Part shown: positions 35,840 through 45,394 of the stretch, piece after piece
Layout: each line of letters opens with the position of its first letter
How positions within the stretch are numbered: position 1 is the stretch's first letter
Source of the DNA: Lysobacterales bacterium 66-474
GTDB lineage: Bacteria > Pseudomonadota > Gammaproteobacteria > Xanthomonadales > Rhodanobacteraceae
Length of the DNA: 64,000 nt
Assembly (NCBI GenBank): GCA_001899805.1
Contig: MKWP01000007.1
Coordinates: 1-64,000 of the forward strand
Direction of reading: 5' to 3'
The notes under the pieces: generated by a model
What the model was told of the DNA's origin: nothing
Databases searched by the model: none
The model's input: only the letters and a program-made list of their open reading frames with translations
Program-made: the position numbers and the translations under genes

Positions 35840-37693
35840 ATGAAGATGACAACTGCCTGCAAACTCCGCTCGCGCTTGATCCTGCTGGCGACGCTGCTGC
35901 TCGCTGCCGCGGGTGCCTTCGCGCAAAACAGCAGTCCCGGCGAAGGCCTGTTGCCGGTGACGCAGGCGTTCGCGCTGAAAGCGAGCATCGCGAAACCCGG
36001 CACGGTCGAGCTGCACTTCGCCATCGCGCCGCATTACTACCTCTACCGCGGCCGCATCCACGCCAAAATCGTGACGTCCGGCGTGACGACCGGTGCGCTG
36101 CAGACACCCGCAGGCATCAAGGAACACGATCCCTACCTCGGCGACGTCGAGATTTACCACGACGCGGTGGACGCGTCGCTGCCCTACACCGCGACGGGTG
36201 CCATACCCGCGACGCTGAAGGTGGAAGTCAGCTACCAGGGCTGCCACGAGGTCGAGCCCAAGATCTGTTATCCGCCCAATACCGAAACCTTCACCCTGCC
36301 GACATCCGGTGGCGGTCCGGTTACCGCGGCAGGCGGTGGCAATGCGATCAACGGCGGCGCGCCACGCAACCCGATCACGGCTTCGCTGGCGACGGCTGCC
36401 GGGCCGGCCGCGTCGGCACTGCCTGAATCCGCTGCACAAACCGCGAGTCCGATCGGCACGGGCCTCGCGTTCGCGCTGCTGCTGGCGTTCACGGGCGGCC
36501 TGATCCTGAACCTGATGCCCTGCGTGTTGCCGGTGCTGGCGATCAAGGCGGTCGGCGTGCTGGAAAGCGGCGAATCGCGCCAGCGCGCACGCGTGCACGC
36601 GCTGGCGTATGCGGCTGGCGTGATCGCAAGCTTCCTCGCCATCGGATTGGCCATCCTCGGCCTGCGCGGCGCGGGCCACGCGGTCGGCTGGGGCACGCAA
36701 CTGCAGCAACCGCTCATCGTCGCGCTGCTGGCGTGCGTGTTGTTCGCGGTCGGATTGTCGATGTCCGGCGTGGTGCAATTCGGAAACCGGCTCGGCAACG
36801 TCGGTGCCGGATTGACGCGACGCGGCGGCGCAGCGGGACATTTCTTCACCGGCGTGCTGGCGGTGGTCGTCGCCAGCCCCTGCACCGCGCCGTTCATGGG
36901 CGTGGCGCTGGCCTATGCGTTCGTCGCGCCGGCCTCGCACGAATTGCTGGTGATGCTGGCGCTGGGCGTGGGGCTGGCCTTGCCGCTGACCTTGATCGGG
37001 TTGGTGCCGGCGTTCGCACGGCTGCTGCCGAAACCCGGCCGCTGGATGGAAACCCTGAAGCAAGTCCTGGCGTTTCCGATGTACCTCTCGGCGGTGTGGC
37101 TGGTGTGGGTGCTCGCGCACCAGCGCGGCGCGGACGCGGTGGCGCTGGTGCTGATCGCGATGGTGCTGCTGGCGGCGGCGTTCTGGTGGCACGGACGTGG
37201 ACGGCCAGGGCGCCGATTCGGGCACGCGTTCACCGTCGTCCTCGCGTCGGCTGCCGTGGTTTCGCTGTACGGCGTCGCCCACGTCGCGCCGCCCGCGCAC
37301 GGCGCGGTGACGGACGGCAACAACATGACTTTCAACCCCGCGAAACTGCAATCCCTGCGCGAGGCGGGCACGCCGGTGTTCGTGGACATCGGCGCCGACT
37401 GGTGCGTCACCTGCAAGGCCAACGAATACGCGGTGCTGAACACGCGCAAGTTCCGGAAACTGTTGCAGGAAACCGGCGCCGTGTACATGAAGGGCGACTG
37501 GACCGATGTCGACCCGGAGATCGGCGCGTACCTGAAATCCTTCCATTCGCCGGGCGTGCCGCTGTACGTGGTGTATCCACGCGGCGGCGGGGCGGGCCAC
37601 GCGCTGCCGACCGTGCTGACCGGGTCGCTGGTCCGCAACGCGCTCGTCCATGCAGATATGCAGCCGGCCGACGTGGAGCCGGCGACGCGATGA
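35840..37693 (+). CDS. dsbD: thiol:disulfide interchange protein DsbD
   Basis: A 617-residue transmembrane reductant shuttle that passes electrons from cytoplasmic thioredoxin to periplasmic proteins. A signal peptide (LILLATLLLAAAGAFAQ) and the alpha domain with GCHEVEPKICYPP come first. An eight-helix beta domain follows with redox cysteines in LNLMPCVLPVL and VVASPCTAPFMG, and then the thioredoxin-like gamma domain with DWCVTCKANE. All three cysteine pairs are present. I used the ATG at 35840; there is no obvious ribosome site. Its stop overlaps the tlpA-like start (ATGA). Confidence 0.93.
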   Translation: MKMTTACKLRSRLILLATLLLAAAGAFAQNSSPGEGLLPVTQAFALKASIAKPGTVELHFAIAPHYYLYRGRIHAKIVTSGVTTGALQTPAGIKEHDPYLGDVEIYHDAVDASLPYTATGAIPATLKVEVSYQGCHEVEPKICYPPNTETFTLPTSGGGPVTAAGGGNAINGGAPRNPITASLATAAGPAASALPESAAQTASPIGTGLAFALLLAFTGGLILNLMPCVLPVLAIKAVGVLESGESRQRARVHALAYAAGVIASFLAIGLAILGLRGAGHAVGWGTQLQQPLIVALLACVLFAVGLSMSGVVQFGNRLGNVGAGLTRRGGAAGHFFTGVLAVVVASPCTAPFMGVALAYAFVAPASHELLVMLALGVGLALPLTLIGLVPAFARLLPKPGRWMETLKQVLAFPMYLSAVWLVWVLAHQRGADAVALVLIAMVLLAAAFWWHGRGRPGRRFGHAFTVVLASAAVVSLYGVAHVAPPAHGAVTDGNNMTFNPAKLQSLREAGTPVFVDIGADWCVTCKANEYAVLNTRKFRKLLQETGAVYMKGDWTDVDPEIGAYLKSFHSPGVPLYVVYPRGGGAGHALPTVLTGSLVRNALVHADMQPADVEPATR

Positions 37694-38256
37694 TGGATCG
37701 CCGCACGGTCCTGATCCTGGCGCTCGCCTGCCTTGCCGCCTTCGGCGGCTGGTGGCTGCAATATCGTTGGACCGATAAAATGCCCGCGCAACCGCCTGCG
37801 CCCGCGGGTGTCCACGTCCTCGCGACCGGCGATTCGGCCAGCGACTACACGCTGCCCGACCTGGATGGCAACCCCACGACGTTGGCGAAGTGGCATGGCC
37901 GGGTGGTGTTGCTGAATTTCTGGGCGACCTGGTGTGCGCCGTGCCGCGAGGAAATGCCGATGCTGGCCCGGATGCAGCGTGAGCACGCCAGGGACGGGCT
38001 GCAAGTGGTCGGCATCGCGATGGAACAACCACGCTCGGCCGCCTTGTTCCTGAAACAGCTCCCGGTGGATTACCCGATCCTGATCGGCATCGACGCCGAT
38101 CCGGTACCCACCACGGTGTTCGGAGACACCGCCGGCCTGCTGCCCTACAGCGTGCTGATCGGCCGCGATGGACGCATCCTGGAAGCCAAGCTGGGCGCCC
38201 TCGATCCCGCCACGATCAAGGATTGGTTGGCCGAAGCCAACGCGTCCAAGTCATAG
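37690..38256 (+). CDS. TlpA/ResA-type membrane-anchored thioredoxin
   Basis: A 188-residue periplasmic thiol-disulfide reductase anchored by an N-terminal helix (VLILALACLAAFGGWWL). The thioredoxin fold has LLNFWATWCAPCREEMPML (WCAPC active site) and a cis-Pro loop LLPYSVLIGRDG. The start overlaps the dsbD stop by 4 bases. DsbD is its likely electron donor. Possible clients include cytochrome c maturation or metal-site assembly; no cyt c genes are nearby. Confidence 0.9.
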   Translation: MMDRRTVLILALACLAAFGGWWLQYRWTDKMPAQPPAPAGVHVLATGDSASDYTLPDLDGNPTTLAKWHGRVVLLNFWATWCAPCREEMPMLARMQREHARDGLQVVGIAMEQPRSAALFLKQLPVDYPILIGIDADPVPTTVFGDTAGLLPYSVLIGRDGRILEAKLGALDPATIKDWLAEANASKS

Positions 38257-38317
38257 AACACGCTTTTAACTTCGCCCATCTCCAGCGATCCTTCACGGAT
38301 TGCTGGACAAAGCGTGA

Positions 38318-38866
38318 ATGACAGTTCAGACTTCGCGGCTTCCGTCGCCCGGCCCCAGCCTCTGTCAACGCGTGGCACAGATCCTCGTCCTCCACGGCCC
38401 CAACCTCAACCTGCTCGGCGAACGCGAGCCGGAGGTCTACGGGCGCACCACCCTGGCCGACATCGAGGCTGGGCTGGAAGCCCAGGCCATGGCCGCGGGA
38501 CATGCGCTGGCCAGCTTCCAGTCCAATGCCGAACATGAGCTGGTCGACCGTGTGCAGGCCGCCAGGCGTGACGGCACCGCCTTCATCCTGATCAACCCTG
38601 CCGCCTTTACCCACACCTCGGTGGCGCTGCGCGACGCGCTGGCCGCGGTGGCGATTCCGTTCATCGAAGTGCACTTGTCGAACCCGCACGCGCGCGAGGC
38701 GTTTCGACGCCAGTCGTATTTCTCCGACCTCGCGGCCGGCATCGTCGCCGGCTTCGGCGCCGACGGTTATCGCTATGCGCTGGATGCCGCGATCAAGCGG
38801 CTGGCAACCTCGTCGCACACCTCCCCCCATCCCGACCTTCCCCCGCAAGCGGGGGAAGGAGCCTGA
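38318..38866 (+). CDS. aroQ: type II 3-dehydroquinate dehydratase
   Basis: This enzyme dehydrates 3-dehydroquinate in the shikimate pathway. Signatures: [21 protein letters not shown] (catalytic Tyr in the lid), [29 protein letters not shown] and [17 protein letters not shown]. The frame starts at ATG 38318, but a GTG at 38372 would give the canonical N-terminus directly before the QILVLHGP block. The last ~18 residues ([17 protein letters not shown] end) are translated from a palindromic repeat and are absent from typical AroQ of ~150 residues. Confidence 0.93.
   Translation: MTVQTSRLPSPGPSLCQRVAQILVLHGPNLNLLGEREPEVYGRTTLADIEAGLEAQAMAAGHALASFQSNAEHELVDRVQAARRDGTAFILINPAAFTHTSVALRDALAAVAIPFIEVHLSNPHAREAFRRQSYFSDLAAGIVAGFGADGYRYALDAAIKRLATSSHTSPHPDLPPQAGEGA
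38836..38859. repeat. 11-bp-stem hairpin overlapping the aroQ 3' end
   Basis: CCTTCCCCCGC (38836-38846) and GCGGGGGAAGG (38849-38859) are perfectly complementary, with an AA turn between them. It lies within the last codons of aroQ and 18 bases before accB. It is a single copy of the element amplified as the 60-bp tandem array at 16571-16800. No T-run follows, and the accB ribosome site (GAGG) comes right after it, so it may stabilise or attenuate mRNA rather than terminate. Confidence 0.8.
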
Positions 38867-38877
38867 AAGAGGCCGCC

Positions 38878-39342
38878 ATGGATCTCAGAAAAGTCAAGAA
38901 ACTGATCGAACTGCTGGAAGAATCCAACCTCTCCGAGCTCGAGATCAAGGAAGGCGAGGAGGTGGTCCGCCTGTCGCGCTTCCCCGCGACCAGTGCCAGC
39001 GCACCGCAGGTGATCGCCGCGCCGGCCCCGGTTGTCGCTGCGCCCGCCGCCACCGCAACGCCCGTGGCGCCGGCCGCGCCTTCGCCCGCGGAACCCGGCC
39101 TGCCGCCCGGATCCGTGGTGCGTGCGCCCATGGTCGGCACCTTCTATGCCGCGGCCTCGCCGGGCGCCGAGCCGTTCGTGAAGGTCGGCCAGCAGGTCAG
39201 GATCGGCGATCCGCTGGGCGTGATCGAGGCCATGAAGATGTTCAACCAGATCGAAGCCGAGGTCGCCGGCACCGTGGTCGCCATCGTGGCCGAGAACGGC
39301 CAGGCGGTGGAGTTCGATGAACCGCTGTTCGTGATCGGTTGA
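38878..39342 (+). CDS. accB: acetyl-CoA carboxylase biotin carboxyl carrier protein
   Basis: A 154-residue BCCP. The N-terminal dimerisation part ([20 protein letters not shown]) and a long Ala/Pro linker (residues ~42-77) precede the biotinyl domain, with the protruding thumb ([12 protein letters not shown]) and the biotinylated Lys in EAMKM. It carries CO2 between AccC and the carboxyltransferase in fatty-acid synthesis. It is co-transcribed with accC, whose start overlaps its stop. Confidence 0.96.
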   Translation: MDLRKVKKLIELLEESNLSELEIKEGEEVVRLSRFPATSASAPQVIAAPAPVVAAPAATATPVAPAAPSPAEPGLPPGSVVRAPMVGTFYAAASPGAEPFVKVGQQVRIGDPLGVIEAMKMFNQIEAEVAGTVVAIVAENGQAVEFDEPLFVIG

Positions 39343-40721
39343 TGCCCATGTTGGACAAAGTCCTGATCGCCAACCGCGGCGAAATCGCGCTGCGCGTGCT
39401 GCGCGCCTGCCAGACCATGGGCATCAAGACGGTCGCGGTGCACTCGACCGCCGACCGGAATCTGAAACACGTCGGCATGGCCGACGAAGCCATCTGCATC
39501 GGCCCGGCGCCGTCCGCGCAGAGCTACCTCAACATCCCGGCCATCATCGCCGCGGCGGAAGTCACCGACGCCTCGGCGATCCACCCGGGCTACGGCTTCC
39601 TGTCCGAGAACGCCGATTTCGCCGAACAGGTCGAGCAATCCGGCTTCGTGTTCGTGGGTCCGCCCGCCGATGTGATCCGCATGATGGGCGACAAGGTCGA
39701 AGCCATCAAGGCGATGAAAGCCGCGGGCGTGCCATGCGTGCCGGGTTCGGATGGGCCGCTCGACGATGACGTCGAGCGCAGCATGCGGATCGCGCGCGAG
39801 ATCGGCTACCCGGTGCTGATCAAGGCCGCCGGTGGCGGCGGCGGGCGCGGCATGCGCGACGTGCACACCGAAGCGCATCTCGGCAACGCGATCGCCACGA
39901 CCCGTGCCGAAGCGCGCGCGGCGTTCGGCAACGACACGGTGTACATGGAGAAATTCCTCGAGAACCCGCGGCATGTGGAAATCCAGGTGCTGGCCGACGG
40001 CCAGGGCCACGCGATCCACCTGTGCGAGCGCGACTGCTCGATGCAGCGCCGCCACCAGAAGGTCGTCGAGGAAGCACCCGCCCCCGGCATCACGCCGGAA
40101 ATGCGCGCCGGGATCGGCAAGATCTGCACCGATGCCTGCCTGCGCATCGGTTACCGCGGCGCCGGCACCTTCGAGTTCCTGTTCCAGGACGGCCGCTTCT
40201 ACTTCATCGAGATGAACACCCGCATCCAGGTCGAGCACCCGGTCACCGAGATGATTACCGGCGTCGACCTGGTGCGCGAGCAGTTGCTGATCGCGGGCGG
40301 CCAGCCGCTGTCGATCCGGCAGGAAGACATCATCCCGCGCGGCCACGCGATCGAGTGCCGCATCAACGCCGAAGACCCGGACACCTTCATGCCTTCGCCA
40401 GGTACCGTGAAACGCTTCGAGGCTCCCGGCGGCCCCGGCGTGCGCATCGATACGCACCTGTACGACGGCTACCGGATCCCGCCCAACTACGACTCGATGA
40501 TCGGCAAGCTGATCGTGCACGGGGTCGACCGCAAGACCGCGATCGCACGCATGCGCACCGCGCTCAGCGAAACCGTGATCGAGGGCGTCAAGACCAACCT
40601 GCCGCTGCAGCAGCGCATCATGGGTGACAGCGGTTTCAAGCACGGCGGCCGCAACATCCATTACCTCGAGAAGCGCATCCGCGAGCAGAAGGAAAAGGCG
40701 ATCGGGTTGGGCAACCCCTGA
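39342..40721 (+). CDS. accC: acetyl-CoA carboxylase, biotin carboxylase subunit
   Basis: A 459-residue ATP-grasp enzyme that carboxylates the biotin of AccB. Signatures: [35 protein letters not shown], the glycine-rich loop [29 protein letters not shown] and [17 protein letters not shown]. The ATG at 39342 overlaps the accB TGA (TGATG); the ATG at 39348 gives the canonical N-terminus and is equally likely. The convergent MidA-like gene begins its stop 15 bp downstream. Confidence 0.96.
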   Translation: MPMLDKVLIANRGEIALRVLRACQTMGIKTVAVHSTADRNLKHVGMADEAICIGPAPSAQSYLNIPAIIAAAEVTDASAIHPGYGFLSENADFAEQVEQSGFVFVGPPADVIRMMGDKVEAIKAMKAAGVPCVPGSDGPLDDDVERSMRIAREIGYPVLIKAAGGGGGRGMRDVHTEAHLGNAIATTRAEARAAFGNDTVYMEKFLENPRHVEIQVLADGQGHAIHLCERDCSMQRRHQKVVEEAPAPGITPEMRAGIGKICTDACLRIGYRGAGTFEFLFQDGRFYFIEMNTRIQVEHPVTEMITGVDLVREQLLIAGGQPLSIRQEDIIPRGHAIECRINAEDPDTFMPSPGTVKRFEAPGGPGVRIDTHLYDGYRIPPNYDSMIGKLIVHGVDRKTAIARMRTALSETVIEGVKTNLPLQQRIMGDSGFKHGGRNIHYLEKRIREQKEKAIGLGNP

Positions 40722-40735
40722 AGCATTCCCGCGTC

Positions 40736-41929
40736 TTACAGCCGCGCGCTGCGATCGACCGCGATCAGCGGCGCGAACAATGCATCGGCATCGAGGCCGC
40801 GCGCGAACAGCATCGCCTGGAAGCGCTCACCCATCTCACCGGGCAGCGTCAGTCGCTTGACCTGTTGCGCCAGCGCATACCGCGCGGCTTCGCCGGACGC
40901 GGCGGCGCGCGCGGCCGTGAATACTTCGTCCAGGCCCGACGCGATCAGGAATTCCGACTGGGAGGCGTAACCCACCAGTTCGAATCCCGCACCGACGCCG
41001 GCCTCGGCCAGCGCGGTGAAATCGACCGACGCGGTGATGTCCTGCAGGCCGGGCAGGATCAGCGGATCGGCGTGCGCGCGATGCCGGTAGTGGCACAACA
41101 GGGTGCCGTCGCGGCGCTCGGGCAGGTAGAACTCGCGACGCACGTAACCGTAATCGACGAACAACGCGGCGCCGCGTTGCTGCTCGCCCGCGATCGCTTC
41201 CAGCCACCACGGCAATTGCGGCAACGCTTCCGAACGATAGCCGTCGTCGAATTCGCGGTGCAGATGCCGTTGCAGGTGGCGAACGGCACCTGCAACCAGC
41301 GGATCGGTAGGGCGGTCGACGCGCACGAACGCGCCGTTGCCGTTGGCATCCACGTGTTCCTCGAACACTTCGCCATCGCGCAGCGTGAAGCGCGTCACCG
41401 GCAACGCGTCCAGCACCTCGTTGGCGAACAACACGCCCGACCACGCATGCTGCGGCGGTCGATCCAGCCAGGCGCAGCGCGCGAACAGTTCCCCCGGCAG
41501 TTCGGCGCGCAGCCTTTCGCGCTGGCGCTCGCGCAGGTCGGCGGAGGGTTCCAGCAGCCAGTAATGCTTCGGCAGTGCGTCGAGCGCCTGCAGCTCCAGC
41601 AGGCAGTCGCGCGCGAACGCGCCGCTGCCGCCGCCCAGCTCGAACCAGGCGGTCCCCTCGCCACACGCCATCAAGGCCGGCACCAGGGCGCGCGCCACGC
41701 AACGTGCGTACACCGGGCCGAGTTCCGGCGCGGTCACGAAATCGCCATCCTTGCCGAATTTCAAGCGGCCCGCGCTGTAGTAACCCAGCCCCGGCGCATA
41801 CAGGCAACGCTCCATGAAACGCGCGAACGGAATGGGGCCATGCGCCGCCATTTCCTGGCGGATCGCGTCCGCCAGCCGTGCGGAATGCGTGGCCTCGTCG
41901 GCGGAGGGTTCGGGCAGGGGGGTATCCAA
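40736..41929 (-). CDS. MidA/NDUFAF7-family SAM-dependent methyltransferase
   Basis: A ~397-residue DUF185 methyltransferase: PIPFARFMERCLYAPGLGYYS, FVTAPELGPVYARCVA, the SAM motif WFELGGGSGAFARDCLLE, FANEVLDALPV, and FVDYGYVRREFYLPERRDGT. NDUFAF7 methylates an arginine of complex I in mitochondria; bacterial targets are unknown. No ATG lies near the expected N-terminus, and TTG at 41929 is my best guess (frame open to 42067). It is divergent from the pteridine reductase gene. Confidence 0.87.
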   Translation of the reverse strand: MDTPLPEPSADEATHSARLADAIRQEMAAHGPIPFARFMERCLYAPGLGYYSAGRLKFGKDGDFVTAPELGPVYARCVARALVPALMACGEGTAWFELGGGSGAFARDCLLELQALDALPKHYWLLEPSADLRERQRERLRAELPGELFARCAWLDRPPQHAWSGVLFANEVLDALPVTRFTLRDGEVFEEHVDANGNGAFVRVDRPTDPLVAGAVRHLQRHLHREFDDGYRSEALPQLPWWLEAIAGEQQRGAALFVDYGYVRREFYLPERRDGTLLCHYRHRAHADPLILPGLQDITASVDFTALAEAGVGAGFELVGYASQSEFLIASGLDEVFTAARAAASGEAARYALAQQVKRLTLPGEMGERFQAMLFARGLDADALFAPLIAVDRSARL

Positions 41930-41993
41930 GCTGGAGATTTTCGTCCGGTTGCGGCAGGCTGCGAATCGCGCAGCATAACGCGGAGTCGCGAAG

Positions 41994-42737
41994 ATGGCCG
42001 AAGACACCCGCCCCGTCGCCCTGATCACCGGCGCCGCCCGGCGTGTCGGCGCCGTGATCGCACGCACCTTGCACGCGGCCGGCTACGACCTGGCCCTGCA
42101 CTATCGCCAATCGCGCCTGGAGCTGGATGCGCTGGTCGCGGATCTTGAATCCGCGCGCGCAAACTCGACACTGGCGCTGCAAGCCGACCTCGCCGAGGTC
42201 GCGCGCCTGCCCGGATTGATCGACGCCACCGAGGCGCGCTTCGGTCGGCTGGATGCGCTGGTGAACAACGCCTCGACCTATTACGCCACGCCGTTCGGTG
42301 CGATCACGCCGCAACAGTGGGAAGAGTTGTTCGCCGCCAACGCACGCGCGCCCTTGTTCCTCGCGCAGGCCGCGGCTCCGCACCTCAAGGCCACGCGCGG
42401 CAGCATCGTCAACATCACCGACATCTACGCCGAACGCCCGCTGGCGCAACACGCCGTCTACGGCATGAGCAAGGCGGCGCTGCGGATGGCGACATTTGCG
42501 CTGGCACAGGCGCTCGGCCCCGAAGTGCGCGTGAACGCGGTGGCGCCTGGCAACGTGCTGGCATCCGAGCACCCGGTCAAGGCCGAGACACTCGAAGACG
42601 TCATCGATGGCACCGCGCTGCGCCGCCGCGGCACGCCGGACGACATCGCGGGCGCGGTGCTGTGGCTGCTGCGCGACGCAACCTACGTCACCGGCCAGAC
42701 GATCCGCGTCGATGGGGGACGCATCCTCGGCGCATGA
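41994..42737 (+). CDS. folM: pteridine reductase (short-chain dehydrogenase)
   Basis: A 247-residue SDR enzyme. The cofactor motif is TGAARRVG rather than TGxxxGIG, with the HYRQSR segment after beta-2 that selects NADPH: together these are typical of PTR1/FolM pteridine reductases. Further motifs are NNASTYY, the catalytic YGMSKAAL, and APGNVLASEHPV. It reduces dihydrobiopterin or dihydrofolate. It lies close to folK and folB and may also serve the pterin needs of PhhA. Confidence 0.88.
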   Translation: MAEDTRPVALITGAARRVGAVIARTLHAAGYDLALHYRQSRLELDALVADLESARANSTLALQADLAEVARLPGLIDATEARFGRLDALVNNASTYYATPFGAITPQQWEELFAANARAPLFLAQAAAPHLKATRGSIVNITDIYAERPLAQHAVYGMSKAALRMATFALAQALGPEVRVNAVAPGNVLASEHPVKAETLEDVIDGTALRRRGTPDDIAGAVLWLLRDATYVTGQTIRVDGGRILGA

Positions 42738-42826
42738 TCAGCGGCTGAAGGGCCGCGAGGGTAAAACTTGAATCGCGGCGCCGATGTCGGCATGTTGGAA
42801 TCGTCGCCGTGCGCTTCGAGGCTCCG

Positions 42827-43498
42827 ATGACCGCTTCCGTCCCCGCCCACCGCGAGCAACCCTCGCAGCGCATCGCGCAGCAGATCCTCGATTTTCTTTC
42901 CGACATTCCCGCCAGCCGCGAGCGGCCCAGCGAGCATCCACGCGCACGTTGCGACGCGATCGCGCTGGCCGCGCGGCGCAAGGCGTTCCTGGCCTCGTCG
43001 TCGCTGGCGTTGCCGCCCGGCCCGCTGGGCTGGCTGACCGTGCTGCCCGAACTGGTCGCGATCTGGAAGATCCAGGCACAGATGGTGGCCGACATCGCCG
43101 CGGCCTGTGGCCGACACGCCACGCTCACCCGCGAGCAGATGATGTACTGCCTGTTCCGGCATGCCGCCGCGCAAGCCGTGCGCGACCTCGCGGTGCGCGC
43201 CGGACAGCGTTGGATCGTGCACGCCGCCACCACGCACGCTATCCGCGGCATCGCCGAACGCATCGGCGTCAGGCTCTCGCAACGCACGCTGGGCAGCTCG
43301 CTGGCGCGGATGTTGCCGGTCGCGGGTGCGCTCGGCGTGGGCGCCTATGCGTGGTACGACACGCGCCAGGTCGCGGGCACCGCGATCGCGATGTTCACCC
43401 ATGACGTCGAGTTCATCCCGGGCGACCGCAGCATCGAAGTCCCGGCGCAGCGCGTGCAGCGCGACCGCGCACAGGACGCGCGCGAGGCCGGGTTGTAG
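42827..43498 (+). CDS. hypothetical protein, possibly EcsC-like
   Basis: A 223-residue protein. A hydrophobic-amphipathic core LPPGPLGWLTVLPELVAIWK followed by IQAQMVADIAAACG, and a later GRMLPVAGALGVGAYAWYDT-like segment (about residues 165-190), resemble the EcsC/DUF697 style of membrane-associated helical proteins. I do not consider the family assignment secure. The ATG at 42827 follows GAGG at six bases. Its stop lies 3 bases from the convergent folK stop. Confidence 0.7.
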   Translation: MTASVPAHREQPSQRIAQQILDFLSDIPASRERPSEHPRARCDAIALAARRKAFLASSSLALPPGPLGWLTVLPELVAIWKIQAQMVADIAAACGRHATLTREQMMYCLFRHAAAQAVRDLAVRAGQRWIVHAATTHAIRGIAERIGVRLSQRTLGSSLARMLPVAGALGVGAYAWYDTRQVAGTAIAMFTHDVEFIPGDRSIEVPAQRVQRDRAQDAREAGL

Positions 43499-43501
43499 TC
43501 G

Positions 43502-43903
43502 TCAGGCTTCGACGGCGATGCCGGCTTCGCGCAGCAAGACCCTCGCGGGCGGCTGGTCGAGATCACCCTTCTCGGTGGCATGCGGATCGGCCAGCCAGCG
43601 TACGCCGTCGCGGCGTGCCAACAGATCGATGTCGATCGCCACGCGCCCGCTGCCGTGCACGCGGCCGAGTTCGTGCTCGATGCGCTTGAGGTCGGCGACC
43701 AGCGCCGCCCGATCCCGACCGGACTCCAGCGTGACCAGTACGTTGTGGAAATCCGGCGCGGACGCATCGCCGTGCGCGGGCAATCGCCGGATCGTGGTCA
43801 CGAACTTCGCAGGCCCGAGCATGCGCAACGCTGCCAGTGCGGCGTGCACGCGCTCGTCGCCGTCGAGATTCGAGCCGAGCATGAGCAGCCACGAACTCGT
43901 CAT
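43502..43903 (-). CDS. folK: HPPK-like 6-hydroxymethyl-dihydropterin pyrophosphokinase (short)
   Basis: A 133-residue protein with the HPPK opening (WLLMLGSNLDGDERV), a central FHNVLVTLESGRDRAALVADLKRIEHELGR and the metal-binding RVAIDIDLLA. It is about 25 residues shorter than typical FolK (~160), and the GPRxxDxD signature is reduced to GRVAIDID, so activity or substrate preference may differ. It starts one base after the folB stop, so the two are coupled. FolK and FolB act consecutively in folate synthesis. Confidence 0.78.
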   Translation of the reverse strand: MTSSWLLMLGSNLDGDERVHAALAALRMLGPAKFVTTIRRLPAHGDASAPDFHNVLVTLESGRDRAALVADLKRIEHELGRVHGSGRVAIDIDLLARRDGVRWLADPHATEKGDLDQPPARVLLREAGIAVEA

Positions 43904-43904
43904 G

Positions 43905-44267
43905 TCACGCAAACCGCCGCCGGATGCGCACGCCGACGTGCCGGCAGCCGAGCGCCTGCGCGGCGGCGGGCTTGTCGAGGCGCAGGTCGATGCTGCGAAG
44001 GCCGTCGAACTTTTGCCGCAGCATCGCGCAGCAGCCCTCGGCAAGTTCCTCCAGCAGACCGCAATCGGATTCCGCAACGAAGGTTTCGAGCGCGTCGACC
44101 ACCGCGGCATAATCGATGGTGTCTTCGATGCGCCCGCTCGCGGCGGGCCGGGTATTGTCGAAACCGAGTTCCAGGTCGACCACCAGCGGTTGTCGCGCGT
44201 CGCGCTCGCCGTCGTGGATGCCGATCAGGGTTTCGACGGCAAGGCCTTCGATGAAAATGCTGTCCAC
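43905..44267 (-). CDS. folB: dihydroneopterin aldolase
   Basis: A 120-residue FolB: SIFIEGLAVETLIGIHDGER, QPLVVDLELGFDN, TIDYAAVVDALETFVAESDCGLLEELAE and a C-terminal ALGCRHVGVRIRRR. It splits dihydroneopterin to 6-hydroxymethyl-dihydropterin, the FolK substrate. The start is GTG at 44267, two bases after the tsaD stop, with GAGG about ten bases upstream inside tsaD. The order tsaD-folB-folK is consistent with one transcript. Confidence 0.9.
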   Translation of the reverse strand: MDSIFIEGLAVETLIGIHDGERDARQPLVVDLELGFDNTRPAASGRIEDTIDYAAVVDALETFVAESDCGLLEELAEGCCAMLRQKFDGLRSIDLRLDKPAAAQALGCRHVGVRIRRRFA

Positions 44268-44269
44268 GC

Positions 44270-45328
44270 CTACGCGACCTCGGGCAGGGTTTGCAAATCC
44301 CAGCGCGGCTGCACGCGAATCTCGGGGCCCGTGGTTTGTCCCGCCGCCAGCCGGATCGAACCGGCGAGTGCGATCATCGCGCCGTTGTCGGTGCAGAACG
44401 CGAGCCGCGGGAAATACGTCCGGAAGCCTTCGCGCTGTCCCGCCTCGACCAGTTGCGCACGCAGGCGCTTGTTGGCACCGACGCCGCCGGACACCACCAG
44501 CCGCTTGTAGCCGGTTTGCGCGAGCGCGCGCCGGCACTTGATCGCCAGCGTTTCCACGATGGCTTCCTCGAAGCCGCGTGCGATGTTGGCCCTGGTGAAA
44601 TCGTTGCGGTTGCTGTCGCGCCACGCCATCAGCACCTGGGTCTTCAGGCCCGAGAAACTGAAGTCGAGGCCCGGCCGGTCGGTCATCGGCCGGGAGAACC
44701 GATAAGCTTTCGGATCGCCGGTCTCGGCCAGTTTGGCCAACGCCGGGCCGCCGGGATAGGGCAGGCCCATCAGCTTGGCGGTCTTGTCGAAGGCTTCGCC
44801 CGCGGCGTCATCCAGCGTGTCGCCGAGGATCGTGTAGCTGCCGATCCTGTCCACGCCCACCAGCAGCGAATGCCCGCCCGACACCAGCAGCGCCACGAAC
44901 GGCGGCGCCAGCGGCTCGATGCCGGGCGCGGGTTCTTCGAGAAGAGGTGCCAGCAGGTGCCCTTCCATGTGGTGGACGCCGATCGCCGGCACCTCCAGCG
45001 CCCACGCCAGCGAGCGCGCCACCGAGGCGCCGACCAGCAGCGCACCGATCAGGCCGGGACCGGCGGTATAGGCCACCGCCGAGAGATCCGGAACCGCAAG
45101 GCCCGCGTCCGCAAGTGTCTGGCGCAAAAGGGGAAGCAGCTTGCGGACATGGTCGCGGCTGGCCAGTTCCGGCACCACGCCGCCGTACTCGGCGTGCAGG
45201 GCGATCTGCGAATACAGCGCATGCGCCAGCAGCCCGCGGCCGGGCTGGTACACCGCCACCCCGGTTTCGTCGCAGGAACTCTCGATACCCAGTACCGGCC
45301 CGATCACCGGGCCCTTTGAATCGGCCAT
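44270..45328 (-). CDS. tsaD: tRNA N6-adenosine threonylcarbamoyltransferase TsaD
   Basis: A 352-residue ASKHA-fold enzyme that, with TsaB/TsaE, places threonylcarbamoyl on A37 of ANN-decoding tRNAs. Signatures: [29 protein letters not shown], the metal-binding [31 protein letters not shown] and [14 protein letters not shown] used the ATG at 45328; a GTG three codons earlier (45337) is possible. It is divergent from rpsU, the common gammaproteobacterial arrangement. Confidence 0.95.
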   Translation of the reverse strand: MADSKGPVIGPVLGIESSCDETGVAVYQPGRGLLAHALYSQIALHAEYGGVVPELASRDHVRKLLPLLRQTLADAGLAVPDLSAVAYTAGPGLIGALLVGASVARSLAWALEVPAIGVHHMEGHLLAPLLEEPAPGIEPLAPPFVALLVSGGHSLLVGVDRIGSYTILGDTLDDAAGEAFDKTAKLMGLPYPGGPALAKLAETGDPKAYRFSRPMTDRPGLDFSFSGLKTQVLMAWRDSNRNDFTRANIARGFEEAIVETLAIKCRRALAQTGYKRLVVSGGVGANKRLRAQLVEAGQREGFRTYFPRLAFCTDNGAMIALAGSIRLAAGQTTGPEIRVQPRWDLQTLPEVA

Positions 45329-45345
45329 GAAAGTCACGCTATAAT
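45316..45345 (+). promoter_or_regulatory. sigma-70 promoter of rpsU
   Basis: TTGAAT (45316-45321), an 18-base spacer and a perfect TATAAT (45340-45345) lie upstream of rpsU, partly inside the divergent tsaD 5' end. The leader that follows has a small hairpin, ACCCGC/GCGGGT (45355-45372), before the GGAG ribosome site. The hairpin could be a target for autoregulation of S21, but no evidence beyond the fold is visible. Confidence 0.75.
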
Positions 45346-45394
45346 TCGTAGCTCACCCGCGCTGAAGCGGGTCATTTTAGCAAGTGGAGCCTCC

